Positions 9,171 through 17,032 of a stretch of DNA of 64,000 nt are shown here, piece after piece. The position numbers and the translations under genes were made by a program. The notes under the pieces are model-generated. The model was given only the letters and a program-made list of their open reading frames with translations. It had not been told where the DNA came from and did no database searches. Origin of the DNA: Maribacter algarum (ex Zhang et al. 2020) (GTDB lineage Bacteria; Bacteroidota; Bacteroidia; Flavobacteriales; Flavobacteriaceae); contig NZ_VATY01000001.1 of NCBI RefSeq assembly GCF_005885635.1, positions 868,001 through 932,000 of the forward strand, given 5' to 3'. The first letter of the stretch is position 1. Each line of letters opens with the position of its first letter.

Positions 9171-9869
9171 ATGAAGAGAGTTATTTTAGTGTTGGTCACG
9201 GCCATTGGGTTTTTAGGTACGGCGCAAACCAAAACCGAATTACAAAAGCATTATGAAGCATTTTACAAAGAAATGCGCTTGCAGGGAGATGTAAGTGGGG
9301 TAATCAATGCCATGACCCATTTAAATGTAATAGCACCTTCACAAGAACGAAGAGATACTTTGGCCTATGTATATGCGAACAACAATCAGCACATACAGGC
9401 CTTGAATACCATTGGAATTGAAAAAAATGAAGGTGATTCAGACCTTTCTGTTCAGGTTAAAGCCATTTCATTAAAAGCTTTGAATCAGCCTAAAAGGGCC
9501 CTTGAGCACTTTGAAGTTTTGTTCACCAGAAATCAAAATCCGTATTTGGCCTATGAATTGGCAGATTTAAAAATTCAGACCGGGGATATTTCCGGAGCAG
9601 CAACTAATATCGAATATGGATTGGCCAATTCAAAGGATGATATGAAACATGCTTTTTACGAAAGACAGCAACCCTATGAAGCATCGTTAAAAGCAGCGTT
9701 CCTTCACTTAAAAGGACTCATGCAATTCAATAAGGACAAAGATATTGATGCAGCGATAGCGCTTATTGACGAAGCCCTAAAAGTTGACCCTAATTTCAAT
9801 TTGGCCAGCTTAAGCAAGCAAGCACTTACCACAAAAAAGGAGCAACCAGCTGCTGAAACGAAGAACTAA
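9171..9869 (+). CDS. Exported TPR-repeat protein
   Basis: The 232-residue protein has an N-terminal signal peptide (residues 1-18, ending GTAQT). The rest is helical, with tetratricopeptide-like spacing such as NPYLAYELADLKIQTGDISGA and a final repeat DAAIALIDEALKVDPNFNLA around residues 190-215. TPR arrays mediate protein-protein contacts; the periplasmic partner is unknown. The gene stands alone between two intrinsic terminators. The last 13 residues are a low-complexity tail rich in K, E, P and A. Confidence 0.75.
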   Translation: MKRVILVLVTAIGFLGTAQTKTELQKHYEAFYKEMRLQGDVSGVINAMTHLNVIAPSQERRDTLAYVYANNNQHIQALNTIGIEKNEGDSDLSVQVKAISLKALNQPKRALEHFEVLFTRNQNPYLAYELADLKIQTGDISGAATNIEYGLANSKDDMKHAFYERQQPYEASLKAAFLHLKGLMQFNKDKDIDAAIALIDEALKVDPNFNLASLSKQALTTKKEQPAAETKN

Positions 9870-9885
9870 CGCCATGTATAATAAC

Positions 9886-9918
9886 AAAAAAAGCCGGCTC
9901 GATGGGTCGGCTTTTTTT
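9886..9918 (+). terminator. Intrinsic terminator
   Basis: A-run plus AAGCCG (9891-9896) pairs with CGGCTT plus T-run (9908-9918) around an eleven-base loop. It ends the TPR gene at 9869. Confidence 0.85.
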
Positions 9919-9963
9919 GTTTAAAAGCCTATAATAATATAACAAGTAAAAGCAACCAAAATG

Positions 9964-10012
9964 TTGCGTATATAATTTTATTGTTTATATTTGCAACCAT
10001 GTAGTTGCGTAT
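9964..10012 (+). promoter_or_regulatory. Promoter with overlapping ArsR-type operator
   Basis: A TTG at 9964-9966 and TATATTTG at 9986-9993 match the Bacteroidota -33/-7 promoter (TTG, 19-base spacer, TAnnTTTG). Directly overlapping the -7 element is a perfect inverted repeat, GCAAC-N6-GTTGC (9993-10008). The nine bases GTTGCGTAT occur twice, at 9963-9971 and 10004-10012. The downstream operon encodes an ArsR repressor, so autoregulation at this site is the natural reading. Confidence 0.7.
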
Positions 10013-10032
10013 TAATCATAAAATTTACAATC

Positions 10033-10458
10033 ATGAAAGATGTTATTATTAAAGAGCACATTTTCAATCACTCCATTGACAAAGTCTGGGATGCTATCTC
10101 GAAAGAAGTTGAAATATCAAATTGGTTTATAAAGGCTGATTTTAAGGCTGAAAAGGGTTATTCCTACTCATTTAAAAGCGAAGGGGAAAACTGTACTGAA
10201 ATTAACGGAGTAGTAAAAGAGGCGAACCCCTATACTCTGATATATACCTGGGTTGTTCAAAATACCAATGTAGAAACTTTGGTAAAATGGATGTTGAAAG
10301 AAACTGCCGAGGGCACCTCACTTTACCTAGAGCATTCTGGTATATCAAATTATTCCGGAGATACAGCGGTTCAAATGTTTACCGGTTTTAATGGAGGATG
10401 GGACAATTGTGTTTCCGAGCTTTCCAAATATCTAATGGAAGAAGTACATGCAGGATAA
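10033..10458 (+). CDS. SRPBCC / AHSA1-like protein
   Basis: The ATG at 10033 is chosen; it gives a 141-residue protein starting MKDVIIKEHIFNHSIDKVWDAI, the usual N-terminus of AHSA1-like START-fold proteins. A TTG-initiated extension to 9991 would run through the -7 element and operator and is rejected. The sequence shows the family's W-x-A-I-S, W-F and GWDNC-x-x-x-L features. AHSA1-like proteins have a hydrophobic ligand cavity; bacterial members paired with ArsR regulators are common and mostly uncharacterised. It overlaps the ArsR gene by eleven bases. Confidence 0.85.
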   Translation: MKDVIIKEHIFNHSIDKVWDAISKEVEISNWFIKADFKAEKGYSYSFKSEGENCTEINGVVKEANPYTLIYTWVVQNTNVETLVKWMLKETAEGTSLYLEHSGISNYSGDTAVQMFTGFNGGWDNCVSELSKYLMEEVHAG

Positions 10459-10771
10459 AATCACCAGAATATTAAAAGCTATAGCCGACCCTACCAGACG
10501 TGAAATTTTTCATGCGCTGGTAGTGGCGTCAACGGCATTGCCTATCACTCAAATTTCCAATCTGTTTGATATAAGCCGCCAAGGGGTTACCAAACATATA
10601 AAGACTTTGGAAGAAGCAGGCTTGATTCATATTAGCAACAAAGGGCGAGAACGTTTTTGTTATGCAAATGCTGAACCTCTAATGGAAGTTAATAAATGGC
10701 TCAAATTTTATGAGAAATTCTGGGATAATGCAATCGGCAATTTAGAATCCTATCTAGACGATAAAGCTTAG
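10448..10771 (+). CDS. ArsR-family winged-helix repressor
   Basis: The 107-residue protein has the ArsR core: ADPTRREIFHAL at the N-terminus, the recognition helix region SNLFDISRQGVTKHIKTLEEAGLI (about residues 36-59) and the wing strand around RFCYANAEPL. The CxC metal motif of ArsR/SmtB metal sensors is absent, so it belongs to the non-metal group often paired with SRPBCC proteins. It probably represses its own operon through the GCAAC-N6-GTTGC site at 9993-10008. It ends two bases before the convergent gene with no visible terminator. Confidence 0.9.
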   Translation: MQDKITRILKAIADPTRREIFHALVVASTALPITQISNLFDISRQGVTKHIKTLEEAGLIHISNKGRERFCYANAEPLMEVNKWLKFYEKFWDNAIGNLESYLDDKA

Positions 10772-10773
10772 GG

Positions 10774-11859
10774 CTAGGCAGATAATTGCTCTGCAGTAAA
10801 TTGAGCCAGATTATTTAGGGCACTTTGGGTGTTTTTTCTAAATATCTTTTTTATCAATAGCGTCATTGCAAGTTTTTTCAAAGGGGACTTAGCCTCCCAA
10901 TAGGTTTCTAGTTTTAATTTACAGGAAGCTTCTGAAGTAGGGGTCACAATATAAAACTGATACAATTTATCAACAGGGGGTGGACTTGAAGTCATCTCAC
11001 CGTAAACAAACTGACCTTTACATACATCTTTGGTAACTGCAATAAAATTCAAATGTTTGCCATTTATCACGCACACGTGCTCCGAGCCAACTCTGGTTAC
11101 CTCATTCTCGTTATATTCGAATTTATCAACCCCTTTAGCCCAATGATGTCGATAAGTATAATTTGTGATATACTCCATTAGACTTCGTGCGGAAATAGGA
11201 AATTCTTTTTCAAAGACAAATTGAGGTGGTTTATCAAAGCTTACCTTTTTCCCTTGTAAAAAAGTATTTAGCTTTAGTTTGCCCTGGTCGATTACCGAAT
11301 AAATATATTCTACTTCTTTTTCATCGTAGATATCCTTTCCTTCTTTAAACCTATAAAGTTTACTCCAGTAGTATATGGGCAGTTCTATTGTACTAGCCAA
11401 TTCTTTGCTTATCAAGGCATAATTTTCACTATCTACGGAATTTTTAAGCAATCTATGTGCCTCAATAACATGTTTTCCAAAGGGTTTACGATTTCCTTGT
11501 ACCTCTATGAATTGTAAATCTCCGCAGTGTGCCACAATTTTCAGTTGTAAATTGGGTGCTGAGGCACAAGCATTACAAGGGCATATTCGGTTCGTTTCTA
11601 AAAGTTTCAAGTGACTATAAAAAGCTGTAAACATAGTCTCAATCTGGGCCAACAATCTTTCCTGCGATGGTATCTCACCTTCCTTATAGAAGAAGAGGGC
11701 GTCACCCTCAATCTCGGCAAGTTCTAAATCTTGGGTGTTGGCCGCTATTAATACTTCCAATAACTCAGCTATAACGTGTTGGCTGTGTTCTACTTCGGTA
11801 GTTTGAATGAACTTCGTAAAACCAGAAATATCAGGAATAAACAAAAATGACTTCGACAT
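10774..11859 (-). CDS. DUF2652 cyclase-like domain fused to SRPBCC domain
   Basis: The first domain (about residues 1-190) is DUF2652, related to class III nucleotidyl cyclases. It retains the two metal-type aspartates in IPDISGFTKF and EGDALFF but no recognisable purine-specifying residues. The second part (about 205-360) looks like an SRPBCC ligand-binding fold. The start used is the ATG at 11859 (MSKSFLFIPDISG), because cyclase-like domains begin there; an in-frame ATG at 11901 would add 14 residues. A CPCNAC cysteine cluster lies in the middle of the cyclase-like part. Enzymatic activity is unproven. It is convergent with ArsR. Confidence 0.8.
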   Translation of the reverse strand: MSKSFLFIPDISGFTKFIQTTEVEHSQHVIAELLEVLIAANTQDLELAEIEGDALFFYKEGEIPSQERLLAQIETMFTAFYSHLKLLETNRICPCNACASAPNLQLKIVAHCGDLQFIEVQGNRKPFGKHVIEAHRLLKNSVDSENYALISKELASTIELPIYYWSKLYRFKEGKDIYDEKEVEYIYSVIDQGKLKLNTFLQGKKVSFDKPPQFVFEKEFPISARSLMEYITNYTYRHHWAKGVDKFEYNENEVTRVGSEHVCVINGKHLNFIAVTKDVCKGQFVYGEMTSSPPPVDKLYQFYIVTPTSEASCKLKLETYWEAKSPLKKLAMTLLIKKIFRKNTQSALNNLAQFTAEQLSA

Positions 11860-11915
11860 AACTAGAAATTTAGTCGCTCGTTTGAGAGGAACTATCAACA
11901 TAAATCTATAAACTT

Positions 11916-12413
11916 CTATTCTTCTTCCAAAAGAGTCTTTAAGTCCAAAGTATTATTTGTAATAGAATTCATTTGATTAAGCATTGCATTGTGTGCTTCA
12001 ATCATTTCTAAAACTGATATTTTCGAGTCAATTCTATAAATCAAATCTCCTTTTGTCTTTAAAATGAAGGTATGAAAGACTTTTTGTCTACTCTTTATTT
12101 GCGGTTTATCAAAAGCTTCTGGATACGTTGATTCTTCAAGTGCCTTTTGTTTTTCAATTAGGTCCTCCAAAACCAAACTCAAATCTTCTGTATTGCCAAC
12201 TTTGTATATGGCATCTAATCCAATTTGAAGCGCATTGAATTCTTCCCAGTCTTTTATTATTTCAGCCGTTTTAGAGTTAGGACTAGTTTTCTTTGGCCAA
12301 TCTTCGGTAAGGATTTCATAAGACGAAGTATCCTCTGCTATCGATTTGTCCTTATCGCCCTTGCAGGAAACTAAAAGCAGTAAAAAAATACCAAAGACGA
12401 ATGTTTTACTCAT
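11916..12413 (-). CDS. Putative lipoprotein of unknown function
   Basis: The start at 12413 gives MSKTFVFGIFLLLLVSCKGDK, a signal sequence with a good lipobox (LVSC), so the mature protein is lipid-anchored. The in-frame ATG at 12428 would add five residues ahead of the signal. The mature part is about 145 residues, helical, acidic and unrecognised. It lies 56 bases upstream of the DUF2652 gene on the same strand and is divergent from the threonine dehydrogenase gene. Confidence 0.7.
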   Translation of the reverse strand: MSKTFVFGIFLLLLVSCKGDKDKSIAEDTSSYEILTEDWPKKTSPNSKTAEIIKDWEEFNALQIGLDAIYKVGNTEDLSLVLEDLIEKQKALEESTYPEAFDKPQIKSRQKVFHTFILKTKGDLIYRIDSKISVLEMIEAHNAMLNQMNSITNNTLDLKTLLEEE

Positions 12414-12477
12414 TCGGCGAATGTACAAATTTTAATAAACGGTATCTTTATACGCGAATTCATTTAACTCGAATTTA

Positions 12478-13419
12478 ATGCAAAAAAATATTCTTATAAT
12501 TGGCGCCTGCGGACAAATTGGAACCGAGCTTACCTTTACCCTACGTGAAAAACATGGAAGGGATATTGTAATAGCCAGTGATATTAGGGAGGGCCATGAC
12601 AACCTTATGGATTCAGGCCCTTTCGAACTTTTGGATGCCACTGATTATGACGCACTTGAAGAAGTAGTCGCCTACTATGAAATAGATGAAGTTTATCTTA
12701 TGGCCGCCATGCTAAGTGCAACCGCAGAAAAGTTTCCAATGCGTGCCTGGAACCTCAATATGAATTCGCTTTTTAACGTGTTGAATCTAGCAAAGGAAAA
12801 GAAGATTTCCAAAATCTTTTGGCCTTCTAGTATCGCCGTTTTTGGTCCGAAAACTCCCAAAGAAAACACTCCGCAAAACACTATTATGGCACCTAGTACG
12901 GTTTACGGTATTAGCAAACAATCTGGTGAACGATGGTGCGAATACTATCATAATAAATTTGGAGTCGATGTGCGGAGTATTCGTTACCCCGGATTAATTA
13001 GTTGGAAAACGATGCCCGGTGGTGGAACAACCGATTATGCTGTAGAAATCTACCATAAAGCACTTGCAGAGAAGACCTATACCTGTTTTTTAAGCGAAGA
13101 TACTTCTCTACCCATGATGTTTATGGATGATGCTATCCGCGCTACCCTGGAATTGATGGAAAGCGATTCTGGTAAAATAAAAGTGCGCTCTGCCTATAAT
13201 GTAGCAGCAATGAGTTTTACTCCTTCGGAGGTTGCTCAAAGCATAGCAACCCAAATTCCAGAATTCAAGATGACCTACGAACCAGACTCTCGTCAAGCCA
13301 TCGCCGATTCATGGCCTAGTAGTATTGATGATTCAGAGGCACGAAAAGATTGGGGGTGGAAGTCTGTATTTAATCTGGAGAAAACTACTCAAGACATGTT
13401 AAAAAATCTTTCCAAATAA
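12478..13419 (+). CDS. L-threonine 3-dehydrogenase, SDR type
   Basis: The 313-residue extended SDR has the NAD motif GACGQIG (residues 9-15), the serine region WPSSIAVFG (about 115-123) and the catalytic tyrosine and lysine Y143 and K147 in TVYGISK. The substrate-side segments YPGLISWKTMPGGGTTDYAV and LPMMFMDDAIRAT match the short-chain threonine dehydrogenases of Bacteroidota such as the Flavobacterium frigidimaris enzyme. The reaction oxidises L-threonine to 2-amino-3-ketobutyrate with NAD. The next enzyme, 2-amino-3-ketobutyrate CoA ligase, is not adjacent. It is cytosolic and appears monocistronic. Confidence 0.9.
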   Translation: MQKNILIIGACGQIGTELTFTLREKHGRDIVIASDIREGHDNLMDSGPFELLDATDYDALEEVVAYYEIDEVYLMAAMLSATAEKFPMRAWNLNMNSLFNVLNLAKEKKISKIFWPSSIAVFGPKTPKENTPQNTIMAPSTVYGISKQSGERWCEYYHNKFGVDVRSIRYPGLISWKTMPGGGTTDYAVEIYHKALAEKTYTCFLSEDTSLPMMFMDDAIRATLELMESDSGKIKVRSAYNVAAMSFTPSEVAQSIATQIPEFKMTYEPDSRQAIADSWPSSIDDSEARKDWGWKSVFNLEKTTQDMLKNLSK

Positions 13420-13488
13420 CAAATTCTACCGTTTAAGGGCTTTTTAATATCCTGTTATTCAGTATATTTAGTTTTAAATATCACTATT

Positions 13489-14199
13489 ATGAAACGTCCA
13501 AGAATTTTTAAATGTATTCTGCTATTAGTTCTTTTCATCACAAGCACAAGTCTTTTTGCGCAGATGAATCAAGGCGTATATCTTTTTGAAAATGGGAATG
13601 TGCACCACGAATTGAAAGTTGCCGAAAACTACCTGATTCATTCAGTCTATGAAAAATCCCCAGCAAAATTCATAAAAACCCTAGGTGGGTTTTATTCTAC
13701 TGAAGAAAACATGCTAAAACTCAAGTTAGAGTTCAATTCGGACTACCAAAAAGATTCTTTGAGGACTTTGGATATTCCAATGCAACTTGATGGTAATAAT
13801 TTAGTTTTGGAAGGAGCCTCAAAAATGGTATTTGTACCGCAAGAATCAAATACTCAAGATTTGGATGGAGCTTGGTTATTTGCTACTCGTGGACCAGATG
13901 AAGGTCAAGAAAGACGCGGAGAATCTCGGGCAAGGAAAACATTGAAATTTTTAATGAATGGACGCTTTCAATGGATTGCCTATCAGACAGAAACTTTTAA
14001 ATTTTCAGGAACGGGAGGTGGAAGCTACTCATCTAAAGATGGCGTTTACACCGAAATTATAGAGTATTTCTCAAGAGATAATTCTCGTGTTGGTGCAAGC
14101 CTAAAGTTTGATTATGAAATCACAGGAGACGACTGGCATCATACCGGAAAGAATAGCAAAGGAGAGCCCATGTATGAAATTTGGGCAAAACGAAAGTAG
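13489..14199 (+). CDS. Secreted protein, function unknown
   Basis: The 236-residue protein has a signal peptide ending TSLFAQ (residue 25). Two repeats of lipocalin-like beta structure seem to follow, one around residues 28-115 and one (DLDGAWLFATRG onward) around 124-236. The second half has the G-x-W start and the E-I-W end seen in DUF4488-like proteins of Bacteroidota, but I cannot assign the family with certainty. It ends three bases before the convergent inositol-dehydrogenase-like gene. Confidence 0.65.
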   Translation: MKRPRIFKCILLLVLFITSTSLFAQMNQGVYLFENGNVHHELKVAENYLIHSVYEKSPAKFIKTLGGFYSTEENMLKLKLEFNSDYQKDSLRTLDIPMQLDGNNLVLEGASKMVFVPQESNTQDLDGAWLFATRGPDEGQERRGESRARKTLKFLMNGRFQWIAYQTETFKFSGTGGGSYSSKDGVYTEIIEYFSRDNSRVGASLKFDYEITGDDWHHTGKNSKGEPMYEIWAKRK

Positions 14200-14202
14200 G
14201 CA

Positions 14203-15204
14203 TCACTCCAATTTGATAGGTCGATTTTCTCGCATAGAAGTATACGCGGCATCTGCTAAAACGATGGATTTAATACCGTCTTCACCACTTATAGGCACGG
14301 GATATTCGTTAATTAAGGCCTTTACGAAACTTTGCATCTCGTTTAAATAAGATACTTTATATCTATCAACGAAGAAGTTCAGATTCACATCTGAATGAGA
14401 TCCCTGGGCATCGGATTTGGTTACGTTTGTCATCAATGGGTTCTTGACCTGTAACATTCCTTTCGAACCGAACACCTCCAACCGTTGATCGTAACCATAA
14501 ACTGATTTTCTGCTATTCTCAATTACCGCTGTAGCCCCATTTTCAAAACGTAAAAGCACGGTTGCGGTATCAATATCACCGGTCTCTCCTATTGCTGAGT
14601 CGACCATACAACTTCCGGTAGCAAAAATTTCAGTTACTTCGCAACCCATGATAAATCGAGCCATATCTAGGTCATGAATAGTCATGTCTTTAAACAATCC
14701 TCCAGATTGTCTAATATAGTCGATTGTTGGCGGTGCGGGGTCTCGACTTATTATATGTAGATTTTGGATATTTCCAATCTTTCCATTGCCCACTTCCCTT
14801 TTGATCTTGGCGAAATCAGGGTCGAATCTTCTGTTGAATGCAACCATCATTGACACATTCTTTTCTTTGACCTTGGCTACAACCTCCTTTGCCTTTTTTA
14901 GGGACAAGTCAATCGGCTTTTCGCAGAAAATTGCTTTCCCGGCCCCAGCTAACCGAATAGCGTATTCAGCATGTGTATCACTTGGGGAGCAAATTAGAAC
15001 TGCATCGATTTCAGAATTTTCCAAAATGACATTGATATCGTCAGACATAATTTTTACACCAAACTTTAATGCATAATCTTGGCCTTTTTTCGAGGGATTT
15101 ACCACTGCAACAACCTCGACCCAATCGATTCTTGTACTTAAGTTTTCCAAGTGAATCTTGCCAATCCTGCCCATTCCGATAATGCCTATTTTGATACTAT
15201 CCAT
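14203..15204 (-). CDS. iolG: Gfo/Idh/MocA oxidoreductase, inositol 2-dehydrogenase type
   Basis: The 333-residue protein has the dinucleotide motif GIIGMGRIG (7-15), the conserved CEKP (94-97) carrying the catalytic lysine, and TIHDLDMARF with the aspartate and histidine typical of inositol dehydrogenases. The NRRFDPDF segment and the overall length also fit IolG. The expected reaction is myo-inositol to 2-keto-myo-inositol with NAD. No other inositol genes are nearby, so the substrate could be another polyol or sugar. It is transcribed alone, in the direction opposite to the MBOAT operon. Confidence 0.8.
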   Translation of the reverse strand: MDSIKIGIIGMGRIGKIHLENLSTRIDWVEVVAVVNPSKKGQDYALKFGVKIMSDDINVILENSEIDAVLICSPSDTHAEYAIRLAGAGKAIFCEKPIDLSLKKAKEVVAKVKEKNVSMMVAFNRRFDPDFAKIKREVGNGKIGNIQNLHIISRDPAPPTIDYIRQSGGLFKDMTIHDLDMARFIMGCEVTEIFATGSCMVDSAIGETGDIDTATVLLRFENGATAVIENSRKSVYGYDQRLEVFGSKGMLQVKNPLMTNVTKSDAQGSHSDVNLNFFVDRYKVSYLNEMQSFVKALINEYPVPISGEDGIKSIVLADAAYTSMRENRPIKLE

Positions 15205-15569
15205 GAACTAAATGTAGGTATCGTCATTGAGTATTCCAAAATCACTAAGAACATTGAAAATACTTTTCACTCAAGGAGGTTTTATATTGATGACCAATGA
15301 ACTATTTAATAATTTTTCTTACCATAGTGTAAATACAAAAGAGTAATTTTATTTTTTATCTAATCTCTATAGGTTGATTTTGGGGTTTATACAATTCACA
15401 AATGCTTAAAATCAATTGAATTAAAAGTGATATGATAATTGGACCAAACAGATTTATTACACTTCCAAAAAAATTAGTCAAAATGGAATCTATATTTATA
15501 ATTCGTCCGAAGACTTAAATAGATAGCATATGATTATTTTGTATTTAGACCTTCCCATAACTTGATTAA
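15205..15569. other. 365-base AT-rich intergenic region
   Basis: This gap separates the divergent inositol-dehydrogenase-like and MBOAT genes. I see no repeat, RNA gene or exact promoter match. It contains an 18-codon open frame (15290-15346) preceded by a perfect AGGAGG at 15274-15279. That is unusual for Bacteroidota, which rarely use Shine-Dalgarno sequences, but it is too short to call a gene. Confidence 0.5.
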
Positions 15570-17027
15570 ATGATTTTTTCAACTACAATATTTTTATTCT
15601 TTGTTGTCATAATTTTTTCGGTTTACTGGGGATTATTGGGATTAGTAAAGGACGAGAGTAAAAGGCTTAAAGCAAGAATATTGTTTTTGCTTTTGGCATC
15701 ATACTACTTTTACATGTCCTGGAATCCAACTTTCATTGTATTAATCCTCTTTTCTACCCTTGTAGATTTTTATGCAGGAAAAGAAATCCATGCGACAAAA
15801 TCACAACGGAAAAAGAGGTTTCTATTAATTATAAGTTTAGTCGTAAATCTTGGTTTTTTAGCTTATTTCAAATACACCAACTTCTTCTTGGATTCCATAA
15901 ACCAAATTTCAGGAATTGTTTCTGAAAATGGTGGAACCAACTTCTTTCTAGACATTGTTTTACCAGTTGGGATTTCGTTTTACACTTTTCAGTCTTTATG
16001 TTATACAATAGACATCTTTTATGGCAAAATGAAACCCTCCAAGAACATTTTTGAGTTTTCATTGTATATTTCATTTTTCCCTCAATTAGTTGCTGGCCCT
16101 ATTGTCAGAGCTAGGGACTTCATTCCACAATTAAAAAAGAATACATTTTTTACAGATATTAATTTTCAATTAGCTGCAAACTATTTTATAATGGGCCTTG
16201 TCAAAAAGGTCCTAATCGCTGATAATATTGCTCCAATTTCAGATGCTCTTTTTTCAGACCCATCTCAATATGGTACTTTGTCTACATGGGTAGGAGTCAT
16301 GGCATACTCTATTCAGATTTACTGTGATTTCTCGGGCTATTCTGATATGGCGATTGGCGTTGCTGCTTTATTTGGATTCAAGTTAATGGAGAACTTCAAT
16401 ATGCCATATACAGCCTCAAACGTTACCGATTTTTGGAGAAAATGGCACATTAGTTTATCTACTTGGCTTCGAGATTACTTATTTATTCCTTTGGGAGGTA
16501 GCAGGGGCAAGGAACAGACGTATTATAGAAATCTAATGATAACAATGTTGTTAGGTGGTCTTTGGCATGGTGCCAGTTGGAATTTTGTAGTATGGGGTGG
16601 GTTACATGGTCTCGCGTTGATCGCACATAAATTGTATAAAACCCATGTTTCAGCCAAATTTCAGTTTGGAAATTTAGCCTCATCAGTTTACCGACTTGCA
16701 TCTTGGGCTGTTACAATGGTTTTTGTATCTGCAACCTGGGTATTTTTTAGGGCTCAAACCTTTAGCGACTCTTGGAGCATTATCAAAAATATGTTCCTTT
16801 TCAAGAAATCTATTGACTATCAAATCCCCATCGAGTTTTTGTTACTTCTGCTAATAATGGTTATTGCTCATTACTTCGGCGTTAGATTCTTTAATAAAAT
16901 TGAACAGAATAAAAATCACGTTTTTAGTAATCCATATATACAAGCGGCTATTTGGGGTTTAGCAATGTTTATTGTATTACTATTTGGTCAAGATGACAAT
17001 CAGGCCTTTATCTATTTTCAATTCTAA
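15570..17027 (+). CDS. AlgI-type MBOAT O-acyltransferase
   Basis: The 485-residue polytopic membrane protein has about twelve hydrophobic segments and the MBOAT signature. The signature includes the catalytic histidine H333 in GGLWHGASWNF, the motif DFWRKWHISLSTWLRDY and the late WVFFRAQTF motif. AlgI-type proteins pass acetyl groups across the membrane so that an extracytoplasmic partner can O-acetylate a polysaccharide. The partner here is the SGNH protein starting five bases downstream. No polysaccharide synthase is adjacent, so the acceptor glycan is unknown. Confidence 0.92.
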   Translation: MIFSTTIFLFFVVIIFSVYWGLLGLVKDESKRLKARILFLLLASYYFYMSWNPTFIVLILFSTLVDFYAGKEIHATKSQRKKRFLLIISLVVNLGFLAYFKYTNFFLDSINQISGIVSENGGTNFFLDIVLPVGISFYTFQSLCYTIDIFYGKMKPSKNIFEFSLYISFFPQLVAGPIVRARDFIPQLKKNTFFTDINFQLAANYFIMGLVKKVLIADNIAPISDALFSDPSQYGTLSTWVGVMAYSIQIYCDFSGYSDMAIGVAALFGFKLMENFNMPYTASNVTDFWRKWHISLSTWLRDYLFIPLGGSRGKEQTYYRNLMITMLLGGLWHGASWNFVVWGGLHGLALIAHKLYKTHVSAKFQFGNLASSVYRLASWAVTMVFVSATWVFFRAQTFSDSWSIIKNMFLFKKSIDYQIPIEFLLLLLIMVIAHYFGVRFFNKIEQNKNHVFSNPYIQAAIWGLAMFIVLLFGQDDNQAFIYFQF

Positions 17028-17032
17028 CAACC

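Noticed and set aside
9991-10032. TTG-initiated N-terminal extension of the SRPBCC protein
   Set aside because: It would place coding sequence over the -7 element and the operator; the ATG at 10033 gives the family's usual N-terminus.
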